The notes under the pieces are model-generated. The model did not search any database and was not told where the DNA came from. It was given only the letters and a program-made list of their open reading frames with translations. This document shows positions 52,185 to 62,864 of a stretch of DNA of 64,000 nt, piece after piece; within the stretch, counting starts at the first letter, position 1; each line of letters starts with the position of its first letter. The stretch covers positions 1,120,001 to 1,184,000 of the forward strand of contig BSDZ01000026.1 in the NCBI GenBank assembly GCA_030268105.1, in the 5' to 3' direction. The DNA is from Volvox africanus (taxonomy: Eukaryota; Chlorophyta; Chlorophyceae; Chlamydomonadales; Volvocaceae). The translations under genes and the position numbers were made by a program.

Positions 52185-54437
52185 CTGTCAGGCCCTCCCA
52201 ACGCATACCTCGCTCCAGAACCGCCTTTACTTCCCCGCGTTCGGTGAGCTCCCTCCCGCCGATGACCTGGACAACAACTACTTCACTGAACAGCCCAATG
52301 GTGAGAGCGGCCAACGCTTGTGACATCAGTTACATGCGAAAAGATGTCTCTGGGCTCTCCCATTGAGCCGTACAGACCTGCCTTGAATGGGGATTAAATG
52401 CAGATCTGAACGGCTCAATGGGAGAGCCCAGAGTCATCTACTATGTTCTATATGTCCACTAAACCTCCCTCTTCGCCGCTACCTGGAATTCCACATTCCC
52501 AGATCACCTACACACGCGCGCGCGCACACACACGGTCGTCTTTCAAATCATGACGTTGCGTTCCTCCATCTTCCAAGTGGCAGTGTGCCCGGTGCGGGTT
52601 CCTGTGTGCATTTTCTGTTTCCCAGCTCACCGCCCATCCTCCCGGGCGCAACACCCTTTTCCGTTCCCCACCCGGCTCCCACAGGCATGCTGCTACCCAA
52701 CCGCACGTGGACGTTCTTCGGTGAGATCGTCAGCGACACCCTGTCACACATTTCGATGCTGGGACATCGGGTGGAGGTTCGGGATGTCACTGGCAGCGTG
52801 CACAGGTAGGAGAGGAAGAGGGGGCCACAGGGACGGGGACGGGGACGGGGACGGGGCCTTCCGGTTATCCAGCATGCTGCTTACAACACATGCAGTCGTA
52901 CCGTTTTCCTGTGGATGTAGTTCGCACGAGGGCTCAAAGCTCCGGCTTTGATATTTTCAATATTCTTCCCCCTCTTGACCTACGGGGGCTCCTGCGGGGG
53001 TTTCCTTTCCAAGGCATTCACGGTAATGCATTAAACTCAGTTTCACTGTTTCCGGTCACATACTTCTCCCTCCATTTATTTTCATTGACATGACACGTTA
53101 TAGCTGCTTTCAGTCAGCCCAGATTGTTTGCTAAGTCACCCCATTCACTCATTCGAGCCCTCTCTGGACCCTCTCTGCCCGCAGCGTCTTGTTCTTTCCC
53201 ACATCCGGCAATCTCAATATGGAAGACCTCCGAGTTGGTCACACCGTGTTCATTCGTTACGCGATGAGATGCTTCTTCTCGGATCTGGCCACTGAGGCCA
53301 TCAAGGTGGGAGCAGGGGGGGGGCGATCAAGTGAGGATAGGAAGGCCAGCAAAGGATGGAAAGAGAGAGGTGGGTAGGTGGGGGGTGGTCAGTAGATGAC
53401 AGGACGAGGAGGCGAGAAGAGGAGGCGGACAGGGTGCTTGGCTATGATAATCAAGTTTTTGAGGTTGTTAGAATATTTAGTTAGTAGCTGTTGAACCAGC
53501 TTAGCAAGGGTTATTGCGGACAGACTTCATCGACTAGCCAAACAACCTGACAACGGACTCGGTCTGCTCTTTTCTTACCTTACACAGAACCTTCGCAGGT
53601 CGAGGATCTCAACTTTGTTAAGGTCATAGCAATGAATTTGGACACGCTCTTGTACACAGCATCGCTTTATTTCGACCGACAGGTGGGACCACAGGTTGCG
53701 CGTGCGGTGCGCATCTGGGTGGGGACAAAGGGGGACGGAGGGGGACTGAAGGGGAGCCGTGTGTCTGTATGTGTATGTTGATGTATGTGTGCGTATGTGT
53801 GTATGTGTGTGTGTGTATGTGTATGTGCGTATGTGTCTGTATGTGTATGTGTGTATGTGTATGTGCGTATGTGCGTATGTGTGTGCTGCATGGGGTGCTT
53901 ACTGAATGATTCCGTGCGTAGCTAGGACCGGACAGAAGTTCAGCCGGGGAAGACCGGGCCAAGACGAGGCTGCGACCCATCCGCCCAAATGCATTGAATA
54001 TTTGCTCTCATAATGCTCTTTCGCCTCTGCTGATGTCCTGAAACCGTAAGCTGGAGGCAGATGTCTTCACCATCACCGTATACGCGCATAACATCCATAG
54101 CACGCATAGCACACGGCAGCATGCCCAGCACGCACATCGGCGTGCCACAATTCCAACATCTTCCCGCTTCCTTGTGTATCTCTCCCCTTCACCGCGCCCC
54201 TTACCCCTTTTCACATGATCACAGAGCAACTGTGCAGCCTGCGGTGGAAGTGTGGCGACGCTGGGTGGTGCCGCGCCCCGTTGCGAGATCTGCCAAGCCG
54301 CGGTGTACTGCTCTCCGAGTTGTTGTGTCATTAACGCGCCAGCACACGGCAGCTTCTGCCGCCTCTGCTGCGAGCTGTCTGAGGTGTTGAACCTGTCGTT
54401 CGACTCGTTCATCGAGTGGGTACCATTCCGGCAGTAG
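52144..54437 (+). CDS. MYND-type zinc-finger protein
   Basis: Exons 52144-52300, 52685-52805, 53185-53305, 53599-53682 and 54225-54437 join in phase to about 231 aa. The N-terminal part (RLYFPAFGELPPADDLDNNY; LPNRTWTFFGEIVSDTLSHI) leads to a strand-rich segment (HRVEVRDVTGSVHRVLFFPT; EDLRVGHTVFIRYAMRCFF) resembling an OB-like module, then VEDLNFVKVIAMNLDTLLYT. The C-terminus is a MYND finger: CAACG, CEICQ, VYCSPSCC and AHGSFC, giving the C-x2-C / C-x2-C / C-x3-C / H-x3-C spacing that binds two zinc ions and docks proline-rich partners. Small proteins of this plan are numerous in volvocine algae. The start is uncertain: the first in-frame ATG lies in a 15-bp minisatellite, so the true start could be one of its repeats or an upstream exon. 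TGTAA at 54668-54672. Confidence 0.7.
52343..52438. repeat. Long hairpin in MYND intron 1, 39-nt arms
   Basis: 52348-52370 (CTCTGGGCTCTCCCATTGAG then CCG) is the exact reverse complement of 52411-52433. The stem continues outward (GATG/CATC past one mismatch) and inward (TxCAGAxCTGC) to arms 52343-52381 and 52400-52438 with 3 mismatches and an 18-base loop. Within intron 52301-52684. Confidence 0.93.
52831..52857. repeat. (GGGGAC)n, about 4.5 copies
   Basis: Hexamer tandem repeat just after the donor of MYND exon 2. Confidence 0.9.
53761..53887. repeat. (GTATGT/GT)n microsatellite
   Basis: About 125 bases of alternating GTATGT, GTGT and GCGTAT units in the last intron (53683-54224) of the MYND gene. 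Confidence 0.95.
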
Positions 54438-55329
54438 CCGAGCCCACTAGGGCTGCAACCAAGAGGCCATTCACGAACCCCACCCTACTCCTGGGCACTA
54501 GGCTGTTGAGGGCCGTTTGCAAAGACGGTGGGATGAGCCTGGAGCTGCAGCCACAACGGTGGTGTCGACAATGGTGTTGTTGTTGGTAGTGGTGCTTCGC
54601 TTCATGGCGTAGGGAAAAAGGGGGCAACAGCGGTGTTGGCAGGAAAGGGGTTGCAGATTGGGGAAGCTGTAATCTTGCTGCTGCTTATGGTTGACTGTGC
54701 CGTTGGTGTCGTTGCGATTCCTCGATACGCGTGCGTGAGGAAAATGAGTGGAGAGTGGAGTAGGGCCAAGGGAGGGAGCCGGTTTGCGGTTTGGGGTGAT
54801 GGTGGTGGACGTCGTGAACTGGCAACAACTGGAAGCTTGAAGGTCATTGTGATGTATTGCAGCAGGAGATTGATGGTGGCTCTGAATCGTTTCCGGCATG
54901 AAGCAGCCATCATGACGTGCAAGTGGGGGACGGGTTCTGGCGATTGGTAAATTCCAGTTGGCTGTGCGATCCATTCTTCGATGCACTGACAGCTCAGGTG
55001 CCTGAGATGCATGTGCAGTCGAAGAAGGGAGGTGGCCCCAGCGAGGCCCCAGGGGGCCATTTGGCATTAATGAAGTAACTCGGAGGCCCAGGGATCCATG
55101 TACAACTTACTTAAATACTTGCCCATCAGCCTTCTAAATAACGGAGGCAGAGCTCAATGCTGTTGCTCCGGTACCAGCAACTGGAGTACATCGCAGCGCC
55201 TATCAATGTGTGTACGGCAATTGTACATTGGAGCTTGTAGGGAGATTCTAGGCACCTCATTGCCTATAACCTGTGCAACTCATCGGGCGATACGGCTTAT
55301 TGCCAAGCAAGGTGGCGGAAACGAAGGAA
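54438..55329. other. MYND 3' flank; no further gene
   Basis: Includes the TGTAA signal at 54668-54672. Minus-strand frames at 54498-55067 are Thr/Pro-rich without recognisable domain. Confidence 0.4.
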
Positions 55330-55782
55330 ATGGCCGTATGGACTGGCTGTTTTGCTCACACGCTGACACCGGCGCTACTGCCAGTGTGTGCACTGTTGCT
55401 GCGCATCGATGTGCCATGGCAGGATGGTCCAGGGGCGGCGCAACGAACTCTCAAGGATCAATCCATGCAGATACACACAATTGACATTTCTGCAGCAGTC
55501 TTCGGAAGAAGCCTGCCAAGTTTTAAAAGCTTATTTTGGGGTGCTTTTGGCGGCGGATGGTTAACGATGATGAGGGTCCCACAACACGTTGTCGGAAACC
55601 CGAAAATGAAGGCGGCCACTCGACTCGCAAACTTAGAGCAGCAGGGCGCAGCAGCAGGAGCAGCAGTTGCAATGTGCATAGCTGCGAATTTGGCTTCCCA
55701 GATGGATGTAAGAAAATGGGGAATAAATCGCAAAGCAGGGCACATACTTCTGGGCTTTCTTCCGGGATATATGAGCATGTAA
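55330..55782 (+). CDS. Candidate small multi-span membrane protein, unknown
   Basis: Single open frame of 150 aa from ATG 55330 to TAA. It starts MAVWTGCFAHTLTPALLPVC with a hydrophobic first segment, has a Gly/aromatic patch (SLFWGAFGGGWLTMMRV), an Ala-rich helix (GAAAGAAVAMCIAANLA) and a hydrophobic end HILLGFLPGYMSM. Codons before 55330 stay open back to 55273 without another ATG. TGTAA overlaps the stop codon. I know no family for it; no intron or homologue in the window supports it, so it could be a chance frame or the last exon of a larger gene. Confidence 0.35.
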   Translation: MAVWTGCFAHTLTPALLPVCALLLRIDVPWQDGPGAAQRTLKDQSMQIHTIDISAAVFGRSLPSFKSLFWGAFGGGWLTMMRVPQHVVGNPKMKAATRLANLEQQGAAAGAAVAMCIAANLASQMDVRKWGINRKAGHILLGFLPGYMSM

Positions 55783-55840
55783 TCGGGTGCGTTGTACAGA
55801 GCAACTCTTGACCGAGCGTCCCCGGCTCCCTACTGCCACC

Positions 55841-56240
55841 ATGCAGCTGACTCGATTGATGTCGGCCGGTCGGGGCTTTGCGGTGCGGAGAGGCCTCATG
55901 CGCTGTGACATGCGCCGAGGGCTAGTTGCTTGGGACTCGGGTCGGGTATGAGGGGCCGTGCCAGTACCCATCAGCCCCAACTAATTGACGTTCACAAGGT
56001 CACACGCGCCCTAGCGAGCAGGGGCACGTGGGGAGGAGCATAAGGGACCCCTGTAAATGCATTGGTAAGGTGCTGGCGGGTCCGTGGCATGAGGAAGAGG
56101 GAATCGATGATAATGCAATGACTGCGTGCTCCTCCTCTCCCATCCTCCTCCTCTCCCATCCTCTTCCTCCTCCTCCTCATGCAGGTCGGACTCGACAATA
56201 TGGATGTGTTGTTTTGGCTGGTTATGTCCCTGGCGCTTAG
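55841..56240 (+). CDS. Candidate small basic protein in three exons, unknown
   Basis: ATG at 55841 in a strong context (GCCACCATGC). Exons 55841-55940, 55999-56064 and 56185-56240 have GT-AG borders, all phase 1, and a long pyrimidine tract precedes the third exon. The predicted 73 residues begin MQLTRLMSAGRGFAVRRGLM, an Arg-rich amphipathic start like a mitochondrial presequence, and end with DPCKCIG and CVVLAGYVPGA. Not recognised. An alternative third-exon frame would end at 56310 (LFWLVMSLALREIERLTGL). The first intron would be only 58 bases. Confidence 0.25.
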
Positions 56241-58775
56241 GGAGATAGAGAGGTTAACTGGCTTGGTGGCTGATCCGACAAACACCCGTGCGTGTCCTTC
56301 ACACGCATAGATGCAGGTTATACGTCCCGTGCTCCACTAGCTGCCCGTCTCTCTCAGTATCCTGATGATTTTCGATATGTAAACATCGGCGCCTGCCATT
56401 GGACTCAACTCGTTATCTACCTGGTGGGACCTCTACACATCGAAAATTTCCGCATTTCGTTCATGTTATGGTATGGGCATGTTGAAATCGCTCGCTCGTT
56501 GGGACCTTCGGCCCTCACTCACTCCTTGCTCGCTCGTCCAGCAGCAGAGAGCCGTACCATTATCTCACTCTTGGAGGATCGTGGGGGACATTTCACATAT
56601 CCTGCCTGACCGGTTAGCTACCTTCTCCGTCTCTCGTTGATACTAAACATTCAATTTATTCATTTCAACACGCGCACATGACGCTGCATTGAGTATCACC
56701 ACCGCCACGCTGGAGCCCCGCCGTCATGTACGTCGTACATTCCTGCGGCGGCTTGTTTCGGTCATCGATAAGTATTCACGAATCTCTGTCCCCTTCCTTC
56801 GTATCGCCCTTGACATATATAATATATGAAATATACATGCTATTATGTACGCACTTATACATATCTGCACACACGCTCGATATGGTTTATCAAGTTGCGG
56901 AGAATTGAGGAGGCGCCAATTACGCATGGAATTCGCATTCGACTATATGACGGAATAAATAACGGTGTTTATCAGAAAATAAAGTGATACGGGGTTCGAC
57001 ATCAATGTATATATTTTTAGCATAAGGGCGCCCTCGCAAGCGACCTTCCTGTAAGCTTGTGGGAAGCGGTACTACAGCCCCTGCAACCCTTTGCGACCTC
57101 AGCAGTCAGTGGTCACAGAATCTCTTCCTAGGCTCCAGCCTGCCAGACACAAGCATAAGTCCGTCTTCATCGTTGTCATCAGCACAACCATAAGGGGCAA
57201 TGTATGTGTGTCGGGGTTGATGCAGTTGAGGGGGGTGGGTCCTTATCTGTCCCGACAACTGCCTTGATTGCCTTGCTAAGGGCGTCCTGCCCGCTTCACG
57301 TCCTTCTCCCGTCTTCCCAATGCTCATGCATCGTTCAATCGAATTCTGAAGACTTTTTTAAACAGCCCCATACGGCCCCATCAGCGTATGCATAAGCAAA
57401 TCCTTTTTATGGCCTTATTTCTACCACTGTAAGTCAACCAAAGAGTCTTAAGATGCAGCTCCCGACAGAAATTAATGAATAAATGCTAGCTTCCATTGAC
57501 GCGTCATGTTACCAGGTGTTGCGTGACCGGCAGGCTGGTGACTATAGGTCTTCCGCACAACTGCCGTTTGATGGCGCCTCAACTTCACATTTGTCGACAA
57601 AGCTCAGAAATGATTACATTCAAATTGGATTTGACGTTTATGGCGATTTGGCTGATGTCGCCCACCTCTCATGCACGGGGAAAGACCACGGATCTTGTCC
57701 GTCACGGTCCGACGCGCACGCCAATCGAGGTTGAAAGTTATGGTGTTGCCCTAACCTGCGAAACTTGTTTCATGTGGCTGCATTCATTGAGTTCGAGTCT
57801 TTTTTGCTTGGAGGGACACGAAGCTTGAGGAGGTGTGAGATTCGGTTTGAAGAGAGTGTGTCCCAGACAATCGTAGCTAGCAATTCGAATGGCTAGGACC
57901 AAGATTTCATAATGACTCAGAACGCTTCTGGCTGTGCTCGTAGATCGTGGCAATCCTCTGTCTATGATCGCGCCAGACCACTCCAGTCCAACACCGAGGA
58001 TCGAGGTTTTGTTATGACCATATTGGTGATGCGCTGGGCGCTGACATCGTGCAGCCAATCTGTACCCCTAGCCTTTGCATAGTGCATAGTGCAGCCCCGT
58101 ACTATATTTCACATTATTGATTTTATCAATTTTGTTACCGGCCCCAGAAGCCTCTACGATTCAAGCCCGCCAAACGTTCGACTTTGGATTAGCTGGCTCG
58201 AAGCCCAAGCTACAGTTGCTTTCTGCATTGTGGCAATTCACAGGACATAAAGAAGTAAACAGAAAGGGCCAAGAGTATACCTCCATAGGCCATTTGCACT
58301 GTAATGGGTGCACAACGTTTGCAACATACAATCCGTTGCAATATCATATAATCTGCTGCTAAAGTTTAGGATGGTCTACTTCTGTACAAAGAACAGGAAC
58401 CACACTGTCCTCACCATATCTCTTTCCATCAGATATGGATACAAGCCAAAGTTGTGTCATTTTACATAATTACCTGTGTGAGTGGATACCTATTTCAGGT
58501 TGCCTGGAATAGCAGTGTGTTGTTGCAACTTGCAAGCGGGGGTGGGCGGCAACGCCCGCCGTAACTACCACAACTGAATCCAACGGAATCTTATGGCCTG
58601 CAAGCTGCACGCAAACGTACATCAAATGCCTAACTTTTCATCCAATATGGCTCCTCATATGGATTATGCATTTGGATCCGGACATCGTGTTACCTTTGTC
58701 AAGTTATAGATGTGAACTCTGCAGTCAACGGATATGCCTTCCATCTATCCCTGCGAAACAAGTTGATATAAAAAT
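56241..58775. other. Intergenic; no supported gene
   Basis: AT-richer than its neighbours around 56800-57000. Frames such as 56292-56609 and 57738-58058 (-) show no domain. A loose inverted repeat (ATTTTCGAT-type arms) spans about 56368-56449. Confidence 0.35.
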
Positions 58776-61700
58776 ATGACGGTTCATAGATGCTTCTGTG
58801 GATCAATGGCCTTGCACGCGGCTGCCAGAATATTTGCTCCTCTTCTGACTGTTCTCCTGCTCTTGTCGCCGTTGCTTGGCATAAATGGACAAGTGATTCA
58901 AAGTAATACACCAGGAAACATCACAGGTGAGTTTGGTCGGAAATATTTACCAGTCAAGGCGTTTATCAAGGTCATTTGCTAGCAGCGTTCTAAAGGGGCG
59001 GGGGCAACTCCTGCGACAGACCAAGCGCCTGAAGTATACAAGACAAATATCAGTCTGTGGACCCAAATGTGTCATTTCATAAGATCGATCTTAAGTCAAG
59101 GGCGAACTGCTTTCCAGCCTCGCCAGAACACGTACCCTAACGGGCACAAAGTGGACAGTGGCAAGGAGGGAACCGACAGGCTTAACCTAGGATCCAATAA
59201 TCTCTTTAGGCCTTTCACACGCCTCTCTTGTACCACATAGTCTTATATCCTTTACTGCCTCACAGCGTTCAAAACTGCACTCATACCATCCCATATTCCT
59301 TGCGTTTACCATCTACGTCCATCCATTCCTTTTTTCAGGCACCATGACGTCGTTTGAGTTGACAGAGATGCTGTTCTACCTTACCTATGCTGATCCACAA
59401 GGAGAAAAAATTTTCCGGGTGATCTTTTGCTCTGATGTTTCCCCGGATATCATCCCCATCGCCACTCTGATCACTCTTGAGTACGACGAGATCGTGGACG
59501 GCATTATGTACTCGTGCTCTGTTCCTGTCAGGCTCTCGGAGCAGCAACAGCAACAGCTGGGGCGGCGACGGCTACAGCAGCAGCTTGGGGGCTCCATCAC
59601 AACCCCCCTTCAGCCCCGGATTCTGTTCTACATCCCCACCTTCTGCGGATATGACGCACCTGCCGCTGTGACACCAGATGTGAGTAGGAGAAGGCGGGAG
59701 AAGACCTGCACGGGGCTGCGTACGAGTCGTCGTTTCCCCTCTTTTATTCCTTAAACCGCCTTTTCAAACGGTGATAATGGCGCTGATGATTCCGGCGGCA
59801 AACTGCGTGAACCCCCTTGCTTGCATCACCTCTCCGATCATTAACTGGTTTGGTTCGGACCGACTGTATCGAATGGGACCGATCGTGCGGACCCTGCACA
59901 GCTGTACCCTACTTGTATTTCGAGAGAGATCAGGTCTGCCCAATCGCCCTCGACTTTGCAACCGCCTTTCTCTTGCTCCATCAGATTCCCTCATGTGCCC
60001 TTCCCCGATGTGGTCCCCCCTCCCGTCCCGGGCGCCACACGCCCTCTCCCGGCGCCACACGTGCAGCGAGTCCTTGATCTGGTGTTCACCGGCAAATGGA
60101 CCTGGCGCAACCGGTGGCTAGCCGCCTACTTCGACTTCTGCAGCTACGGCCAGGTCGCGATCCTGCAGTCCAACGTGAAGGTGCTCAGTGCACCAGAGGT
60201 GCCCTGCAATGGCATTATTCCGAATCCGCAACCTTATAATGATGGTGGCATCTTTACCAGTAGCAGCTGTGAGCAGTACGACAGCATGACTAAGTGGCAC
60301 TACTGGCTGGACGCCTGGGCGGCTAAGACCTACGGAATCAATGCATCAGACTACCACCACCGCGTCATGATCCTGCCGAGCGGCTTTTCTGCAACCGTTG
60401 CGGGTAAGTGGTGGTCGGGTGATGAATTTAAGTCGGCAAATCGCTCAGCTCCAGAAAACATACGTTTGGAAAGTCTGCGTGCCGAAGGTTCTCGTTATGT
60501 GTACGGCTGTTTGTTCCCCTGTGAGTTGATAACTTGTCAGAGGATGTACGGATAAAGTTCCAGAGAGGGAAGCGATCGACGCTGTTGCGGAAACCCATTT
60601 GAACCACCTTCATCGCCATTCTTCTGTTGCCCACCTGACGCGCGGAGGGGGCAACTCCGAAGTGCCCCGTCCAGGGTGGTGGGGCCAACTTAAGCAGTGG
60701 AGTGAAGTGGGATTAGGATAAGTCCGTCGCGCTTCAACAGCAGTAAGGCGGTATCCATTCATGCATCTCTTTGACCATTTCGCCCGTTAGCATCCGCTAA
60801 TTGGTTATCGGATCCAATCATTTCAACCCGGAGCGGTAGATCAAAAAGAATTTATAAAACCCTAGGAAGTCACCTAAACTCCAAACCCAAGCCCGTTCAT
60901 TTGTTTCTACATCCCTAAAACCCAAAACCCAACGACTCAAAAGTAAGAAACGACAACCAAAGCCCCTACGGTCAGCAGTTTGGCAGCCAAGACTAATACC
61001 TTCAACGCTTCAACGCCCCTTATGATGACCGCGAGTGATGCATGGCGCGAGCGCAGGCTGCGGTGGATTTGCTGGACGGGCGACTGCGGGGCGGGTCTCA
61101 TTGATCCGCACCCCAGTTAATACTTGGGGTTCGGGTCATGTCTGGTGGAACGGCAACAGCGTCGGAGATCTGGAGATCCTGTTCCACGAGATCGCCCACA
61201 ACTACGCCATGGCACATGCAAATGTCGTGGGCGGGTGCAACACCAACGACCAGTGCGACCACACGTGCATCATGGGGGCCATTGGCGGCCAGGGCATCCG
61301 GTGCTTCAACGCCCCTCACAACTGGCAGGTGAGTGGCTGGTATCTGATGGCTGGGGGCGGGAAGTCGGGAGCTCCGAAACCGGAACGGACTGGATCAGCG
61401 TGTGCTTGACTGGAATGGCTGCTCTGTTCTGGCGCGATCGTGCTGCTCCCAAGTATTCTTTGCCTGAGGTGCACCAACTTCTCAGTTGACCAAATCGTCA
61501 AGGATGCTGCTGCAACGATGTCTTTCGGCAAGGAGGTAAGGATGCCGCAAACACTGCTGTTTCGGTTGGCCTTGGGGGATGAGGTCCTGTTGTCGCGGGT
61601 AATTTCCAACAACATGCTATCAGGCTTAAAGTCGGTCATCCGCAGCGAACGCGTTTACCGTATTCCTTTGTCCCGTTATCATCGCCCAAACACCTAAACA

Positions 61701-62864
61701 GCACTCAGGTTGTCAGGTGTATACAATGCGATTGATACCTCCCTCCTAACCCCCATGCCTCACTCATTTACCCACTCGCTCACTTGCTCACTCGCTCACT
61801 CGCTCCGATCAAGCAAAGCACCTCCTTTGGACACCCCTCCCGCGGTGGCGGCGAGTCGAGCCAATAAACTGCCTCCCCCCCTGTGGCGTTGCGACTGGTG
61901 GTCTGTCCCCGGACCCCCTCCCATCTCATCATCCCTCCCCTGCGACCCATCTCTCCTCTGTGAGCACTTTAACCACTGCGCGACCACAGCAGGTTTTGCT
62001 GCGGGATGATGGACTCGCTTGCTGCAATTGTGGAATCTCACCTGCTTGTTCACCTCTTTGCTGCAACAGCTTTTTCAATTTAATGATTTTTCTTTTCCCA
62101 ACTCCTCCCGACCCTCTATGCTGCGTTCTGCTTCATCTTATCCTCACCAGGTCGGCTGGGCAAGTAAGCCCGTAAGGCAGCTGGGCGACTCGGACCTGCC
62201 GTACGGCAACCCTACCTCCGTACGCATCCCGGCACAGATGAGTGGCCTTCGCACTTCTGTGTTGGTCCAGGGAGGCGGCATGCCCGTCAACAGAAAGCTT
62301 TTCCTCTCCGTACGCCTTAATTCCTACAGCTACGATCTCCCATGGCAGTTTTGGGACGACAACGTGCCCTTCCTGTTAATCCACACTTACGACGGCACAG
62401 ATGGCAACCCCTACTTCACGACGGTGTATTTGGGCGAGATCCGCGTCGGGACGATCTGGCGTGATAACAAGAGCAACATCTCTGTGCGGTTTGATTCCTG
62501 GATCAAGGACAGCGGTGCCGCAGTGCGCATCTGTCGCCGCAGCAGTGGGGAGGAGCGAGACTGCGGAGATGGTCTGGACGAGGACTGCAACTTTCTGACG
62601 GACATCGAGGATCTCAACTGCCGGGCTGGGGTCAGCTCCGAAACCAAAGCTGGCGAAGTCACCATCATCGCCAATGCCCGGCCATCTTCACCATCTCGGG
62701 GCCCTGCTTCTCGCCGGTCGCCGCCACCCCGTCCCATGTCGAAGCCGAGCCCACCATCTCCAAGGCCGCCCTCACCGCCATCTCCAAGACCTCCCCGCAG
62801 GCTAGCGCCACCGCGCAAACCATCGCCACCGCGGCCACCGCCACGGGGACTGGGTCGTCGGTAG
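58776..62864 (+). CDS. Gametolysin/VMP-like secreted metalloprotease (peptidase M11)
   Basis: Exons about 58776-58926, 59339-59679, 60067-60403, 61057-61328 and 62151-62864 join in phase (604 aa from 58776; 594 from ATG 58806, which fits the signal peptide MALHAAARIFAPLLTVLLLL better). Domains: signal peptide; propeptide-like region with FCSDVSPDIIPIATLITLEY and a Gln run; a mature-type start around YFDFCSYGQVAIL; catalytic part with HEIAHNYAMAHA at 61185-61220 and CIMGAIGG; a Cys-containing beta-rich end (VPFLLIHTYDGTDGNPYF; ERDCGDGLDEDCNFL); finally a SPPSPRPP-type hydroxyproline-rich tail. M11 enzymes digest volvocine cell-wall/extracellular-matrix glycoproteins; the proline-rich tail suggests matrix anchoring. 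The zinc motif HExxHxxGxxH has Ala instead of Gly. Length is close to gametolysin (638 aa). Another short exon between 61329 and 62150 is possible. Confidence 0.88.

Noticed and set aside
53624..53980. His/Thr-rich minus-strand frames with HTHTHTY runs
   Set aside because: They come from the GTATGT microsatellite in the MYND intron.
57738..58058. Minus-strand 106-codon frame as transposase remnant
   Set aside because: No catalytic motif or terminal repeats found.
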